Positions 8,529 to 15,345 of a stretch of DNA of 26,157 nt are shown piece after piece (the stretch's first letter is position 1; each line of letters begins with the position of its first letter). The DNA is from Atribacterota bacterium (GTDB taxonomy: Bacteria > Atribacterota > Phoenicimicrobiia > Phoenicimicrobiales > Phoenicimicrobiaceae), in the NCBI GenBank assembly GCA_030666935.1, contig DAOUWX010000007.1, positions 1 through 26,157 of the forward strand. Direction: 5' to 3'. The position numbers and the translations under genes are program-made. A model generated the notes under the pieces. That model had not been told where the DNA came from. It saw only the letters and a program-made list of their open reading frames with translations, and ran no database searches.

Positions 8529-9134
8529 TTAGATTTCTGGATATAATTCTTTATTCTCTGAATTTTGACTCCTGATTTCTGAATTCTGTCTTTTCAGCAT
8601 TGCATTTTGAATTAGGCTGAACACACCATAGAACATTAAAAAATCTCCCACACTTACCACTGAAGGATCAGGGAAGGGGGGAGACAAGGGAATAACATCA
8701 GCTAAAAATCCAAATAAGGTTTTTTCACTTATCAAAACGTGGGTAATATAAGTGCCTTCTTTCAATACAAGGGCAAAATCATTTAATCCCGCTTTATATA
8801 AACTGCTCAATAATACCGGCATATGGCCACCATTAGCTACAATAACTATAAAATTAAAGATTATCCCCAGAGTGATAAAATTTATTCCTTTTAATTTTTC
8901 GTTATACCAGACTGCCAACAGAAGAACAATGTAAGAGAAAATTATCATATAAGAACTGTAATCAAGAACAAATTTATTTTTTTTTGACCCCAGAAAGATT
9001 ATTCCACCCTGAATTAAACAGGCTAATACTATTAACTCTATTCTCTTCAGTGAAATTTGACTCAAACTGCTTAATTTACCTTTACGAAGCAATCCCGTTA
9101 TAATAGAAATAATTATAATATAGACATATAACAT
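8529..9134 (-). CDS. DUF5317 family membrane protein
   Basis: A 201-residue integral membrane protein with about five hydrophobic helices. The family signature ANGGHMPV lies in the middle and PSVVSVGDFLMFYGVF near the end; both are typical of DUF5317, whose function is unknown. The ATG at 9134 directly abuts the stop of the upstream HD-GYP gene (TAAATG), so translation is probably coupled. The last 20 or so residues (KRQNSEIRSQNSENKELYPE) are encoded by the TTCTGAATTCTG-type intergenic repeat at 8555-8600 and are probably not part of the ancestral protein. Family assignment is good. Confidence 0.8.
   Translation of the reverse strand: MLYVYIIIISIITGLLRKGKLSSLSQISLKRIELIVLACLIQGGIIFLGSKKNKFVLDYSSYMIIFSYIVLLLAVWYNEKLKGINFITLGIIFNFIVIVANGGHMPVLLSSLYKAGLNDFALVLKEGTYITHVLISEKTLFGFLADVIPLSPPFPDPSVVSVGDFLMFYGVFSLIQNAMLKRQNSEIRSQNSENKELYPEI
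8555..8600. repeat. TTCTGAATTCTG-type repeat inside a gene tail
   Basis: The plus strand carries CTGAATTTTGACTCCTGATT and TCTGAATTCTGTC words. The same family occurs at 21751-21779 (TTCTGAATTCTGGCTTCTGA). Here it is read through as the C-terminal end of the DUF5317 protein. Confidence 0.55.
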
Positions 9135-10373
9135 TTATTTTTCTCTTTCTCTATCAAGAATCGAAATAAGAGCTTTAACTACTTCAGGGTCAAACTGTTT
9201 ACCGGATTGATCTTTTAGTTCTTTTAGTATATTACTCATATTTAATTTTTTTCTATAAGGACGGTCAGAGCCCATGGCATCATAAGCATCTGCTACGGCA
9301 ATTATTCGTGCTAATATAGGTATATCTTCATTTTTTATTCCATCTGGATAGCCTTTGCCATTATATCTTTCATGATGATGATAAATCGCCTTGTAGGAAT
9401 TTTTTAAAAAGTCTACCGGTTCTATAATTTTCGCTCCCATAACTGTATGTTCTTTTATTTTATCAAACTCTTTATTAGTTAAACTACTTTTCTTTCCTAA
9501 GATGTTATCCGCTATGCCAATCTTTCCTATATCATGAAGTAAAGCAGTATATTCTATATTCTCAATGTCCCGATCAGATAAATTCAATTCTAGAGCTAAA
9601 GCTACAGAAGTTTCCGCCACTCTTTCTGAATGACCCTTGGTATAGGGATCCTTGGCATCAATGGCTGCTGCTAAAGCACGAATAGTATCCAAATATACTT
9701 TGCGCATTTTGGTATATAATTCAAAAGAACGACGAGCCAGTAATAAAGGGAGGAAAAACAATAAAATACCTATAATCCCAACCTCTACATAGACGATAGC
9801 CATAAGGAAACCCATAGGGGCTTCTGCTAGATAGCTGGGTATCATCTCTTTTATGTTCACTCTCCAAATAGTAGTTATCTTTGTCTCTTGTGAAAAAGAA
9901 ATAACCATAGTAACCAAGATTGAGTTAATCACACAATAGGTTAAGGCACATAAAGCAGCGGGAAGAGCAAATTTAAAGAAATTTTGAAAGCCGACAGCTC
10001 CTCCAATATATTGATAAGTAAGTCCTGCTACTCCAACGGATAAAGCATATTGAGAAGCATTAAAAATTATTTTATACCAAGAAGTTTTTTTTTCTAATGC
10101 TTCACTAATAATCGCGCTCATAGCGGAAATTAACATGGCTAATGCTGGACCATAGACTAGAATTATCACAAAATCTATAGGGAAACCGATGGTAATACTT
10201 CCTGCCATAGGTAAATCTACTGGTATAAATTCAGCAAAGACAGACATGGCAAGAAAAAAAATAAGTACAAGCCATATATTAGACAATGAAAGTAAAGAAG
10301 GTATTAAATATATAAAAAGGGCAATAGCTAATGCTGTTATTATTCCAATATAAATTTTTAATTTTAAAGGCAA
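9135..10373 (-). CDS. Membrane HD-GYP (HDIG) domain protein, probable c-di-GMP phosphodiesterase
   Basis: A 412-residue protein. Residues about 5-215 hold six or more hydrophobic helices of a membrane sensor. Residues about 230-400 are an HD-GYP domain: HSERV (248-252), catalytic H280-D281 in LLHDIGKIGI, HHHERYNGKGYPDG (332-345) and VADAYDAM. HD-GYP domains hydrolyse cyclic di-GMP, and the GYP signature is intact. There is no GGDEF or receiver domain. The start is TTG at 10373 with AAAGGGGG eight nt upstream. It follows the small membrane-peptide ORF and is coupled to the DUF5317 gene, so sORF, HD-GYP and DUF5317 probably form one unit. The sensed signal is unknown. Confidence 0.9.
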   Translation of the reverse strand: MPLKLKIYIGIITALAIALFIYLIPSLLSLSNIWLVLIFFLAMSVFAEFIPVDLPMAGSITIGFPIDFVIILVYGPALAMLISAMSAIISEALEKKTSWYKIIFNASQYALSVGVAGLTYQYIGGAVGFQNFFKFALPAALCALTYCVINSILVTMVISFSQETKITTIWRVNIKEMIPSYLAEAPMGFLMAIVYVEVGIIGILLFFLPLLLARRSFELYTKMRKVYLDTIRALAAAIDAKDPYTKGHSERVAETSVALALELNLSDRDIENIEYTALLHDIGKIGIADNILGKKSSLTNKEFDKIKEHTVMGAKIIEPVDFLKNSYKAIYHHHERYNGKGYPDGIKNEDIPILARIIAVADAYDAMGSDRPYRKKLNMSNILKELKDQSGKQFDPEVVKALISILDREREK

Positions 10374-10440
10374 ATTGTATTACCCCCTTTAAGTATAAAT
10401 AAATTAGGCCGGTGAGCCTTATCTTATTGCTGATTATTTA

Positions 10441-10530
10441 TTATCTCCACCTAAACTTAGCGCCACCAGCTAACAATAAAGCCATGACACTAATTAATAG
10501 GCTGATTAGTTTTGCCTTATTAATTTTCAT
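10441..10530 (-). CDS. 29-residue hydrophobic small protein
   Basis: A small ORF with a strong RBS (GGAGGTGCTAAAG before ATG 10530). The product starts MKINKAK, has one hydrophobic stretch (LISLLISVMALLLAGGA) and ends in a basic tail (KFRWR), which is the layout of a single-span membrane peptide or signal-like peptide. It sits 67 nt upstream of the membrane HD-GYP gene on the same strand and within the 264-bp inverted-repeat segment. I do not recognise the family. A role with the HD-GYP sensor is only suggested by position. Confidence 0.55.
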   Translation of the reverse strand: MKINKAKLISLLISVMALLLAGGAKFRWR

Positions 10531-10587
10531 CTTTAGCACCTCCACGGTTTCTATTTGTCTTTCCAACATTCAAAACATTCAAAACCG

Positions 10588-10614
10588 CTTCGCTTCGCTC
10601 AATGACACTACTAC
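10588..10614. repeat. GAGCGAAGCGAAGC-type repeat word
   Basis: The minus strand reads AGTGTCATTGAGCGAAGCGA followed by AGCGG. This resembles the TGTCATTGCGAGCGAAGCGAAGC intergenic repeat seen in many bacterial genomes. It is one copy only, more GC-rich than its surroundings. Confidence 0.4.
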
Positions 10615-10669
10615 ATCTTCTATTATAATATTAGTTCTAATCAAGGGCCTCACCGACCTAATTTTTTAT

Positions 10670-11377
10670 TTATTTTTCTTTTGTTAAAATTCTACGATTA
10701 GTAGCTTTAAGGATTGCTTTTACTATTGCCTTATTGAAGTCATCTTTAATTACCGTAGAACCTACTAAATTTTCCTTTCTTTTTGAATCGATTAGATTAA
10801 TAGAAACTACTGCTATTTCTTTACTATCCAATTCAATCTTTTTTATTTCATCTACTTGAAAGAAAATTGAGCCCTCTAAATAAGAACTTATCCCCTCTAA
10901 AGCAGCCTTAGCCACTAAATATTCCTGATTTTCATCCCAATTTTTCCCAGATACTGTACCTTCATATATTTTTCCGTTACTTTCTAATTTTACACAAACT
11001 TCAAATTGATTACCGATAGCTCCCACTTTGATATCAGAGAATTTGAGTCTTAAAGAAGATTCTGATTCTTCTTTCTTCATTAGTTCATCTTTTATTTCTT
11101 TATCCTTTACTTGTGCTATACTAATTTTTCTATAATCTACTTGAATATTGTATTTTGCTAATAAAAATGATTCGATATCTCGGGTAATTCTTTTGGGGTT
11201 AGAAGAATTTTTAGTAATTATGTGAATTTCTTTTATATCTCTATCCTCTGATAATACTATTTTCGCAAATAGAATATCACTTAGGTCTTTTAACGATTTT
11301 TCTATATCTTCTACTTCGTAATTAAAACGCCGGGGAATTATAAAATTACGAAATGCATGTAATTTATTTTTCTCCAT
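10670..11377 (-). CDS. Conserved protein of unknown function downstream of hpf
   Basis: A soluble protein of 235 residues with no membrane segment or recognised catalytic motif. It appears to have two parts. The N-terminal part (to about 100) contains NPKRITRDIESFLLAKYNIQ and VDYRKISIAQVKDKE. The C-terminal alpha/beta part (about 110-232) ends with ENLVGSTVIKDDFNKAIVKA and LKATNRRI. I have the impression that similar proteins accompany HD-GYP genes in Clostridia, from memory only. The ATG at 11377 is chosen because GGAGGAATCT precedes it immediately after the hpf stop codon. A longer start at 11404 would overlap hpf. Probably co-transcribed with hpf. No function assigned. Confidence 0.7.
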   Translation of the reverse strand: MEKNKLHAFRNFIIPRRFNYEVEDIEKSLKDLSDILFAKIVLSEDRDIKEIHIITKNSSNPKRITRDIESFLLAKYNIQVDYRKISIAQVKDKEIKDELMKKEESESSLRLKFSDIKVGAIGNQFEVCVKLESNGKIYEGTVSGKNWDENQEYLVAKAALEGISSYLEGSIFFQVDEIKKIELDSKEIAVVSINLIDSKRKENLVGSTVIKDDFNKAIVKAILKATNRRILTKEK

Positions 11378-11387
11378 AGATTCCTCC

Positions 11388-11927
11388 TTAAAATTCCGGC
11401 TCAATCAGTCCGAAATTCCCGTCTTTTCTTTTATACAGAACATTTACTTTGTTGGTATTATCATTAGCAAAAACAAAAAAATTGTGTCCCAATAAATCCA
11501 TTTGCATTGCCGCTTCTTCTACTGACATCGGCTTAATAGCAAATCTTTTAGTCTTTACAATTTTTGCAATCTTATCCGATTCACTATCTTCAACATTAAT
11601 TCCTTCATCAACCAACCCTTTTCTTTCTGAGCCGGGGTGAGGTTTCTGAAAATATTTTTCTTTATACTTCTGTATCTGTCTTTCTAATTTATCTACTACT
11701 TTATCTATGGAAGTATACATATCATCTGTTTCTTCTTCTGCTCTGATTAAAGCCCTCCTTGCCTGCAAGGTTGCTTCAACAATTTGCCTATTTTTCTCTA
11801 TACTTAAAGTTACTATTACTTCTAAGATATGATCAAAATGTCTTTCAATCTTGCTTAACCTTTTTTCAATATAATTGCGCATCGCATCTGTCACTTCAAT
11901 ATGTTTCCCTTTAAAAGTAATTTTCAT
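11388..11927 (-). CDS. hpf: Ribosome hibernation promoting factor, long form (HPF/RaiA)
   Basis: A 179-residue long-form HPF that dimerises ribosomes into inactive 100S particles in stationary phase or stress. The N-terminal S30AE domain (about 1-100) begins MKITFKGKHIEVTDAMRNYI and binds the 30S decoding region. A charged linker follows. The C-terminal dimerisation domain (about 122-179) has KRFAIKPMSVEEAAMQMDLL and GHNFFVFANDNT. The start is ATG with AGGAGGAAAGAGAT. Upstream lies the raiA-type RNA and then comF; downstream is the conserved gene of unknown function. All expected segments are present. Confidence 0.95.
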   Translation of the reverse strand: MKITFKGKHIEVTDAMRNYIEKRLSKIERHFDHILEVIVTLSIEKNRQIVEATLQARRALIRAEEETDDMYTSIDKVVDKLERQIQKYKEKYFQKPHPGSERKGLVDEGINVEDSESDKIAKIVKTKRFAIKPMSVEEAAMQMDLLGHNFFVFANDNTNKVNVLYKRKDGNFGLIEPEF

Positions 11928-12092
11928 ATCTCTTTCCTCCTTAGTAATAGTTTATTTTACTTAATATATATATTCTCTGTTTAAACAAAAAAACCCTTTT
12001 TTATTTTACATTTTTTTTAAAATATTTTTAATTTAATTTATCTCTTACCTTCTAAATATTTTCCCTTCATTAACTTTACAAATATATTTTAT

Positions 12093-12321
12093 CCGCCTTT
12101 CCTTAGACTGACCTGGTCTTTGCCCCCACACTCGCCTGCTGAGAGGTTTGCTCAGGAACTTGGTCCTTCACTACTACTCTTCTCTTATTGTTATAACCCG
12201 TTAGGGTTAAGGCAGGACTTACTCCAAAGCCGCACCATGCTCAGTAACCGAAATTACCTTACGTGGGTCGTTTCGCCTGCGACTGGCTTCGACTTTCAAC
12301 CACAGCTCTAAGGAGAGGCGG
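12093..12321 (-). ncRNA. raiA RNA: raiA-motif noncoding RNA
   Basis: A GC-rich block in an AT-rich gap, with no convincing ORF. Read on the minus strand it is closed by a 14-nt helix, 12308-12321 with 12093-12106 (CCGCCTCTCCTTAG against CTAAGGAAAGGCGG; 13 of 14 pair). Internal hairpins include AACCC-GTTA-GGGTT (12195-12208) and CTGAG/CTCAG (12139-12155). It lies just after the comF stop and upstream of hpf (raiA). This is exactly the position, size and complexity of the raiA motif, a structured RNA found by comparative genomics mainly in Firmicutes and Actinobacteria and named for preceding raiA. Assignment rests on position and folding, not on a covariance search. Confidence 0.75.
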
Positions 12322-12331
12322 TATATAAACT

Positions 12332-13087
12332 TTATACGGTTCGGGCTAAGGTTAAAACAAATATATTCTTAGCTTGAGCTTTCGTTAATTCTTTAGTACA
12401 TTCTTCTACAGTAGCTCCGGTAGTAAAGACATCATCCAAGATCAAAATATTTTTCCCTTTAATTTCTTCTGATTTCTCTACTGAAAAAGCTCTAAGAATA
12501 TTTTTCTCCCTTTCACTCTTAGATAAATTAATCTGAAAAGGGGTTAACTTTTTCTTTACTAAAATATTTTCTCTAACCGGAACAGAAAAATAATCTCCTA
12601 CGACTTTGCCCAGCAAGACACTCTGATTAAATCCTCTTTTCTTTAAATCATTCTTATGTAAAGGAACAGGGATAATTAAGTCCAATTTATTTTCAAATTC
12701 ATTATTCTTTAATAAATAATCCACCATTAACTTTCCTAAGGGTTTAGCTAATTTTTTTTCTCTGTAGTATTTAAAGAGATGAATAGATTTTTTTAATACC
12801 TTATCGTATATTCCCGTAGAACGAGAGAATTTAAAGGAATATTTTTTTATTTTACAATCAAGGCATAGAATTTCTCTGTTTTGCTTAAAAAAATCAGTAG
12901 GTATTAAAGGTTTTCCACACTTCATACAATATGGTCGTTCGATTAATTCAATGGTTTTAAGACAATCCTTACAAATTGAATATCCTTTAGATTCTCGGAT
13001 AGGTTTTTCACATATCTTACAATCTAAGGGAAAGACAATATTAAGCAACCCTTCTGTTATACATTCTATCATATTTTGATTATTCAT
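12332..13087 (-). CDS. comF: ComF family phosphoribosyltransferase-like protein
   Basis: A 251-residue ComFC-type protein linked to natural DNA uptake and DNA handling. The N terminus holds a zinc-ribbon set of four CxxC pairs (C23/C26, C39/C42, C54/C57, C75/C78). The C-terminal half is a phosphoribosyltransferase fold with the PRPP-loop motif NILILDDVFTTGATVEEC (about 212-229) and the upstream DLIIPVPLHKNDLKKRGFNQ signature. It starts at ATG (MNNQNMIEC) with AGGATTAGT. The stop is at 12332, about ten nt before the raiA RNA helix begins, so the RNA may be transcribed from within or through comF. No other competence gene is visible. Confidence 0.9.
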   Translation of the reverse strand: MNNQNMIECITEGLLNIVFPLDCKICEKPIRESKGYSICKDCLKTIELIERPYCMKCGKPLIPTDFFKQNREILCLDCKIKKYSFKFSRSTGIYDKVLKKSIHLFKYYREKKLAKPLGKLMVDYLLKNNEFENKLDLIIPVPLHKNDLKKRGFNQSVLLGKVVGDYFSVPVRENILVKKKLTPFQINLSKSEREKNILRAFSVEKSEEIKGKNILILDDVFTTGATVEECTKELTKAQAKNIFVLTLARTV

Positions 13088-13097
13088 ACTAATCCTA

Positions 13098-13240
13098 ATT
13101 TAATAGTTACTTAGTTAGCTGGTTACTGGTTAGTTGGTTGAAAACATAAATTAAAATCGGCAAATTTATCGGGTAAATGGTTAACTATCTAATTAAATAA
13201 TATGATTGTTTTACGAGATACTAGATACGAGATACGAACG
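13098..13240. repeat. Intergenic repeat words between ahcY and comF
   Basis: TTACTTAGTTAGCTGGTTAC-type words (13102-13140), a GGTAAATGGTTAACTATCTA block (13171-13195) and a TACGAGATACTAGATACGAG block (13212-13238). No gene or terminator seen. Confidence 0.5.
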
Positions 13241-13245
13241 ACAGT

Positions 13246-14502
13246 CTAAGTTCCCATCTGCCAGGAAGAAAGATATCTTTCTTGTTCCTCGGTAAGTTTA
13301 TCGATCTTTATTCCCATCGTTTCTAATTTTAATCTGGCAATCTCCTTATCGATGACCTCGGGAACTCCATAAACCTTTTTCTTTAAATCTTTTCCTTCTT
13401 TTACCAAATATTCAGCGGATAAAGCCTGATTGGCAAAACTCATGTCCATTACACTTGCCGGATGTCCTTCGGCGGCAGATAAATTCAACAGTCTTCCCTC
13501 TGCCAGAAGGTTTATCTTTTTTCCGTTTTCTAAAGTATATTCCTCAATATACTCTCTAATTTTCTTTTTGTTTACTGATAATCTTTCTAAGGATTCTATG
13601 TTGATCTCTACATTAAAATGCCCTGAATTAGCCAAAATTGCTCCGTCCTTCATTAAAGGAAATTCTTCTACTGATATCACGTTTATATCACCGGTTAAGG
13701 TTATAAAAATGTCTCCGATTTTGGCTGCCTCTTTTATGGGCATAATCTGGTAACCATCCATTACTGCCTCCAAGGCCTTCATGGGATCGACTTCAGTTAT
13801 TATCACCTGAGCGCCCATGCCACTGGCTCTCATCGCCAGACCTCGGGCACACCAACCGTAACCACAAATTACAAATATTTTACCGGCAATTAGAATGTTG
13901 GTAGCTCTCAACAGGCCATCGATAGTGCTCTGTCCGGTACCATATCTATTATCAAAGAGATATTTAGTCTGTGCATCATTTACCCCAATAATCGGAAACT
14001 TTAAAGCTTCGTCTTTTTCCATGCTTCTTAACCGGATAACTCCGGTAGTGGTTTCCTCGGTACCAGCAATGACATCTTCAATTAGTTCTTTCTTCTGAGA
14101 ATGAATAATTGAGACCAAATCTGCTCCATCATCCATAGTGATATTAGGCTTACAATTTAGCACTTTTTCAATATGCTGATAATAAGTATCTTTGTCCTCT
14201 CCCTTGATGGCAAATACTGGAATTCCAAAATCCTTAACCAGGGAGGCCGCTACATCATCCTGAGTACTTAAAGGATTGGAAGCACATAAATACACTTCCG
14301 CACCCCCTTCTTTCAAGGTTCTTGCCAGATTAGCTGTCTCGGTAGTTACATGGAGACAAGCAGTTATTCTAATTCCCTTTAGAGGTTTTTCCTTACTAAA
14401 TCTTTTTCTTATACTTGAAAGAACGGGCATCTGTTTTTCAGCCCATTCAATTTTATCTTTCCCTTTATTGGCTAAACTAATATTCTTTATTCCATAATTC
14501 AT
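13246..14502 (-). CDS. ahcY: Adenosylhomocysteinase (S-adenosylhomocysteine hydrolase)
   Basis: A 418-residue NAD-dependent cytosolic enzyme that splits S-adenosylhomocysteine into adenosine and homocysteine, removing the product of SAM-dependent methylation. Active-site residues by comparison with the human enzyme: HVTTETANLA (51-60), D125 in TMDDGADL, EETTTG (149-154), K180, D184 and N185 in NDAQTKYLFDNRYG. The NAD Rossmann motif is CGYGWCARG (213-221). HFNVEINI is also present. It is the short form (about 420 residues) typical of archaea and thermophilic bacteria. The ATG has AAGGAGTGTAAAG upstream. It stands alone between repeat-filled gaps; no SAH or SAM riboswitch is visible upstream. 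Confidence 0.97.
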   Translation of the reverse strand: MNYGIKNISLANKGKDKIEWAEKQMPVLSSIRKRFSKEKPLKGIRITACLHVTTETANLARTLKEGGAEVYLCASNPLSTQDDVAASLVKDFGIPVFAIKGEDKDTYYQHIEKVLNCKPNITMDDGADLVSIIHSQKKELIEDVIAGTEETTTGVIRLRSMEKDEALKFPIIGVNDAQTKYLFDNRYGTGQSTIDGLLRATNILIAGKIFVICGYGWCARGLAMRASGMGAQVIITEVDPMKALEAVMDGYQIMPIKEAAKIGDIFITLTGDINVISVEEFPLMKDGAILANSGHFNVEINIESLERLSVNKKKIREYIEEYTLENGKKINLLAEGRLLNLSAAEGHPASVMDMSFANQALSAEYLVKEGKDLKKKVYGVPEVIDKEIARLKLETMGIKIDKLTEEQERYLSSWQMGT

Positions 14503-14521
14503 TCTTTACACTCCTTTCTAA

Positions 14522-14635
14522 ATTTGTTAATTAGTTAGTAGTATTAAAAACCAGTTAAACAGTAAACTAATTAACTATCTAACTAATTTAATTGGCAAAT
14601 TGGTCAATTGGAGAATTGGAGAATTGGTCAATTTT
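14522..14635. repeat. TTAACTA- and AATTGG-type repeats between MBL gene and ahcY
   Basis: TTAATTAGTTAGTAG and AACTAATTAACTATCTAACT words (14524-14586), then an AATTGG run (14590-14633: AATTGGTCAATTGGAGAATT and onward). The stop codon of the MBL hydrolase (TGA, 14628-14630) lies inside the AATTGG run. Confidence 0.55.
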
Positions 14636-15257
14636 TTATATATGAATTTGTTCTTCTCTCCTCACCTATAGTCGAATCTGGACCATGACCGGGATAAATT
14701 ATCTTATCATCACCTAAAATCAATAATTTTTCTTTAATTGATTCTATCAAATCTTGGTAAGAACCACCGGGCAGGTCGGTTCGACCAATACCCCCGGCAA
14801 ATAAAGTATCACCCGTAAAGACAATATTATTTAAAACAAGAGAAATTCCTCCCGGGGTATGACCCGGTGTGTGAATTACTATTAAATTTAATCTGCCTAA
14901 AGATATCTCATCTCCCTCTTCTAAGAGCTTATCTGCAGAAGGTGAGTATATTTCTTTGCCCATAAAGGAAGAGAAATTTTTATTGGCATCAACTAACATA
15001 TCAGCATCTAACCTATGGATTAATAATAAAGCTTCGGTCTTAGCTTTAAGCAAATTATTACCAGCAATATGATCGATATGTCCATGGGTATTTATAACAT
15101 ATTTCAAATCAAAATTATTTTTTTGTAAAAGATTTAAAATCAAATCTACTTCATCTTCTCCTCCGGGATCAATTACCGCTGCTTTTTTAGTTTTTTTACA
15201 ACTAATTAAATAACAATTAGTTTCTAACATTCCTACTACTATTTTTTTTAGAAACAT
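14628..15257 (-). CDS. MBL-fold metallohydrolase (glyoxalase II-like)
   Basis: A 209-residue metallo-beta-lactamase-fold hydrolase. Metal ligands are clear: THGHIDH (57-63), HTPGHTPGG, FTGDTLFAGGIGRTDLPGG and YPGHGP near the C terminus. This matches the small GloB-like hydrolases usually found in the rel-dtd region of Clostridia. The natural substrate is not established, and hydroxyacylglutathione hydrolase is only the nearest relative. The start is ATG (MFLKKIVVGML), with AAAGGATT somewhat far upstream. The stop codon lies within an AATTGG-type intergenic repeat, so the last residues may have been altered by it. Confidence 0.88.
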   Translation of the reverse strand: MFLKKIVVGMLETNCYLISCKKTKKAAVIDPGGEDEVDLILNLLQKNNFDLKYVINTHGHIDHIAGNNLLKAKTEALLLIHRLDADMLVDANKNFSSFMGKEIYSPSADKLLEEGDEISLGRLNLIVIHTPGHTPGGISLVLNNIVFTGDTLFAGGIGRTDLPGGSYQDLIESIKEKLLILGDDKIIYPGHGPDSTIGEERRTNSYIKN

Positions 15258-15345
15258 TTCTTTTATAATCCTTTCGCTTAGTAAAATCCTCTATAAGCAA
15301 TCTAAATTACTAAAATAGTTTCATCTTCTCAGATAGAAAAATCCT

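Larger units (their letters stand above)
10401..10664. repeat. 264-bp segment bounded by 16-nt inverted repeats
   Basis: AAATTAGGCCGGTGAG at 10401-10416 is matched by AAATTAGGTCGGTGAG on the minus strand at 10664-10649 (15 of 16). In RNA the one difference becomes a U-G wobble, so the transcript could form an uninterrupted 16-bp helix extended by GCC/GGC. Each arm can also form its own small hairpin with a GGTGA-containing loop. The segment encloses the sORF at 10441-10530 and a TCATTGAGCGAAGCGAAGCG repeat word. It could be a MITE-like element or a structured RNA. Confidence 0.6.

Noticed and set aside
11985..12012. Hairpin terminator in the hpf leader (AAAAAAGGGTTTTTT)
   Set aside because: The stem is only A-T pairs with a three-nt loop, too weak to support.
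12120..12311. Plus-strand 63-codon ORF in the GC-rich block
   Set aside because: No RBS, no recognisable protein, and it overlaps the helices of the raiA-type RNA read on the other strand.
12090..12345. RNase P, tmRNA, SRP RNA or group II intron fragment
   Set aside because: The block lacks the GAGGAAAGUC core of RNase P, any tRNA-like end of tmRNA, a canonical SRP GGAA-loop helix and a domain V triad. The comF-hpf position fits raiA RNA better.
14503..14627. SAH or SAM riboswitch before ahcY
   Set aside because: The leader is only repeat words of low complexity with no conserved core or stable stems.
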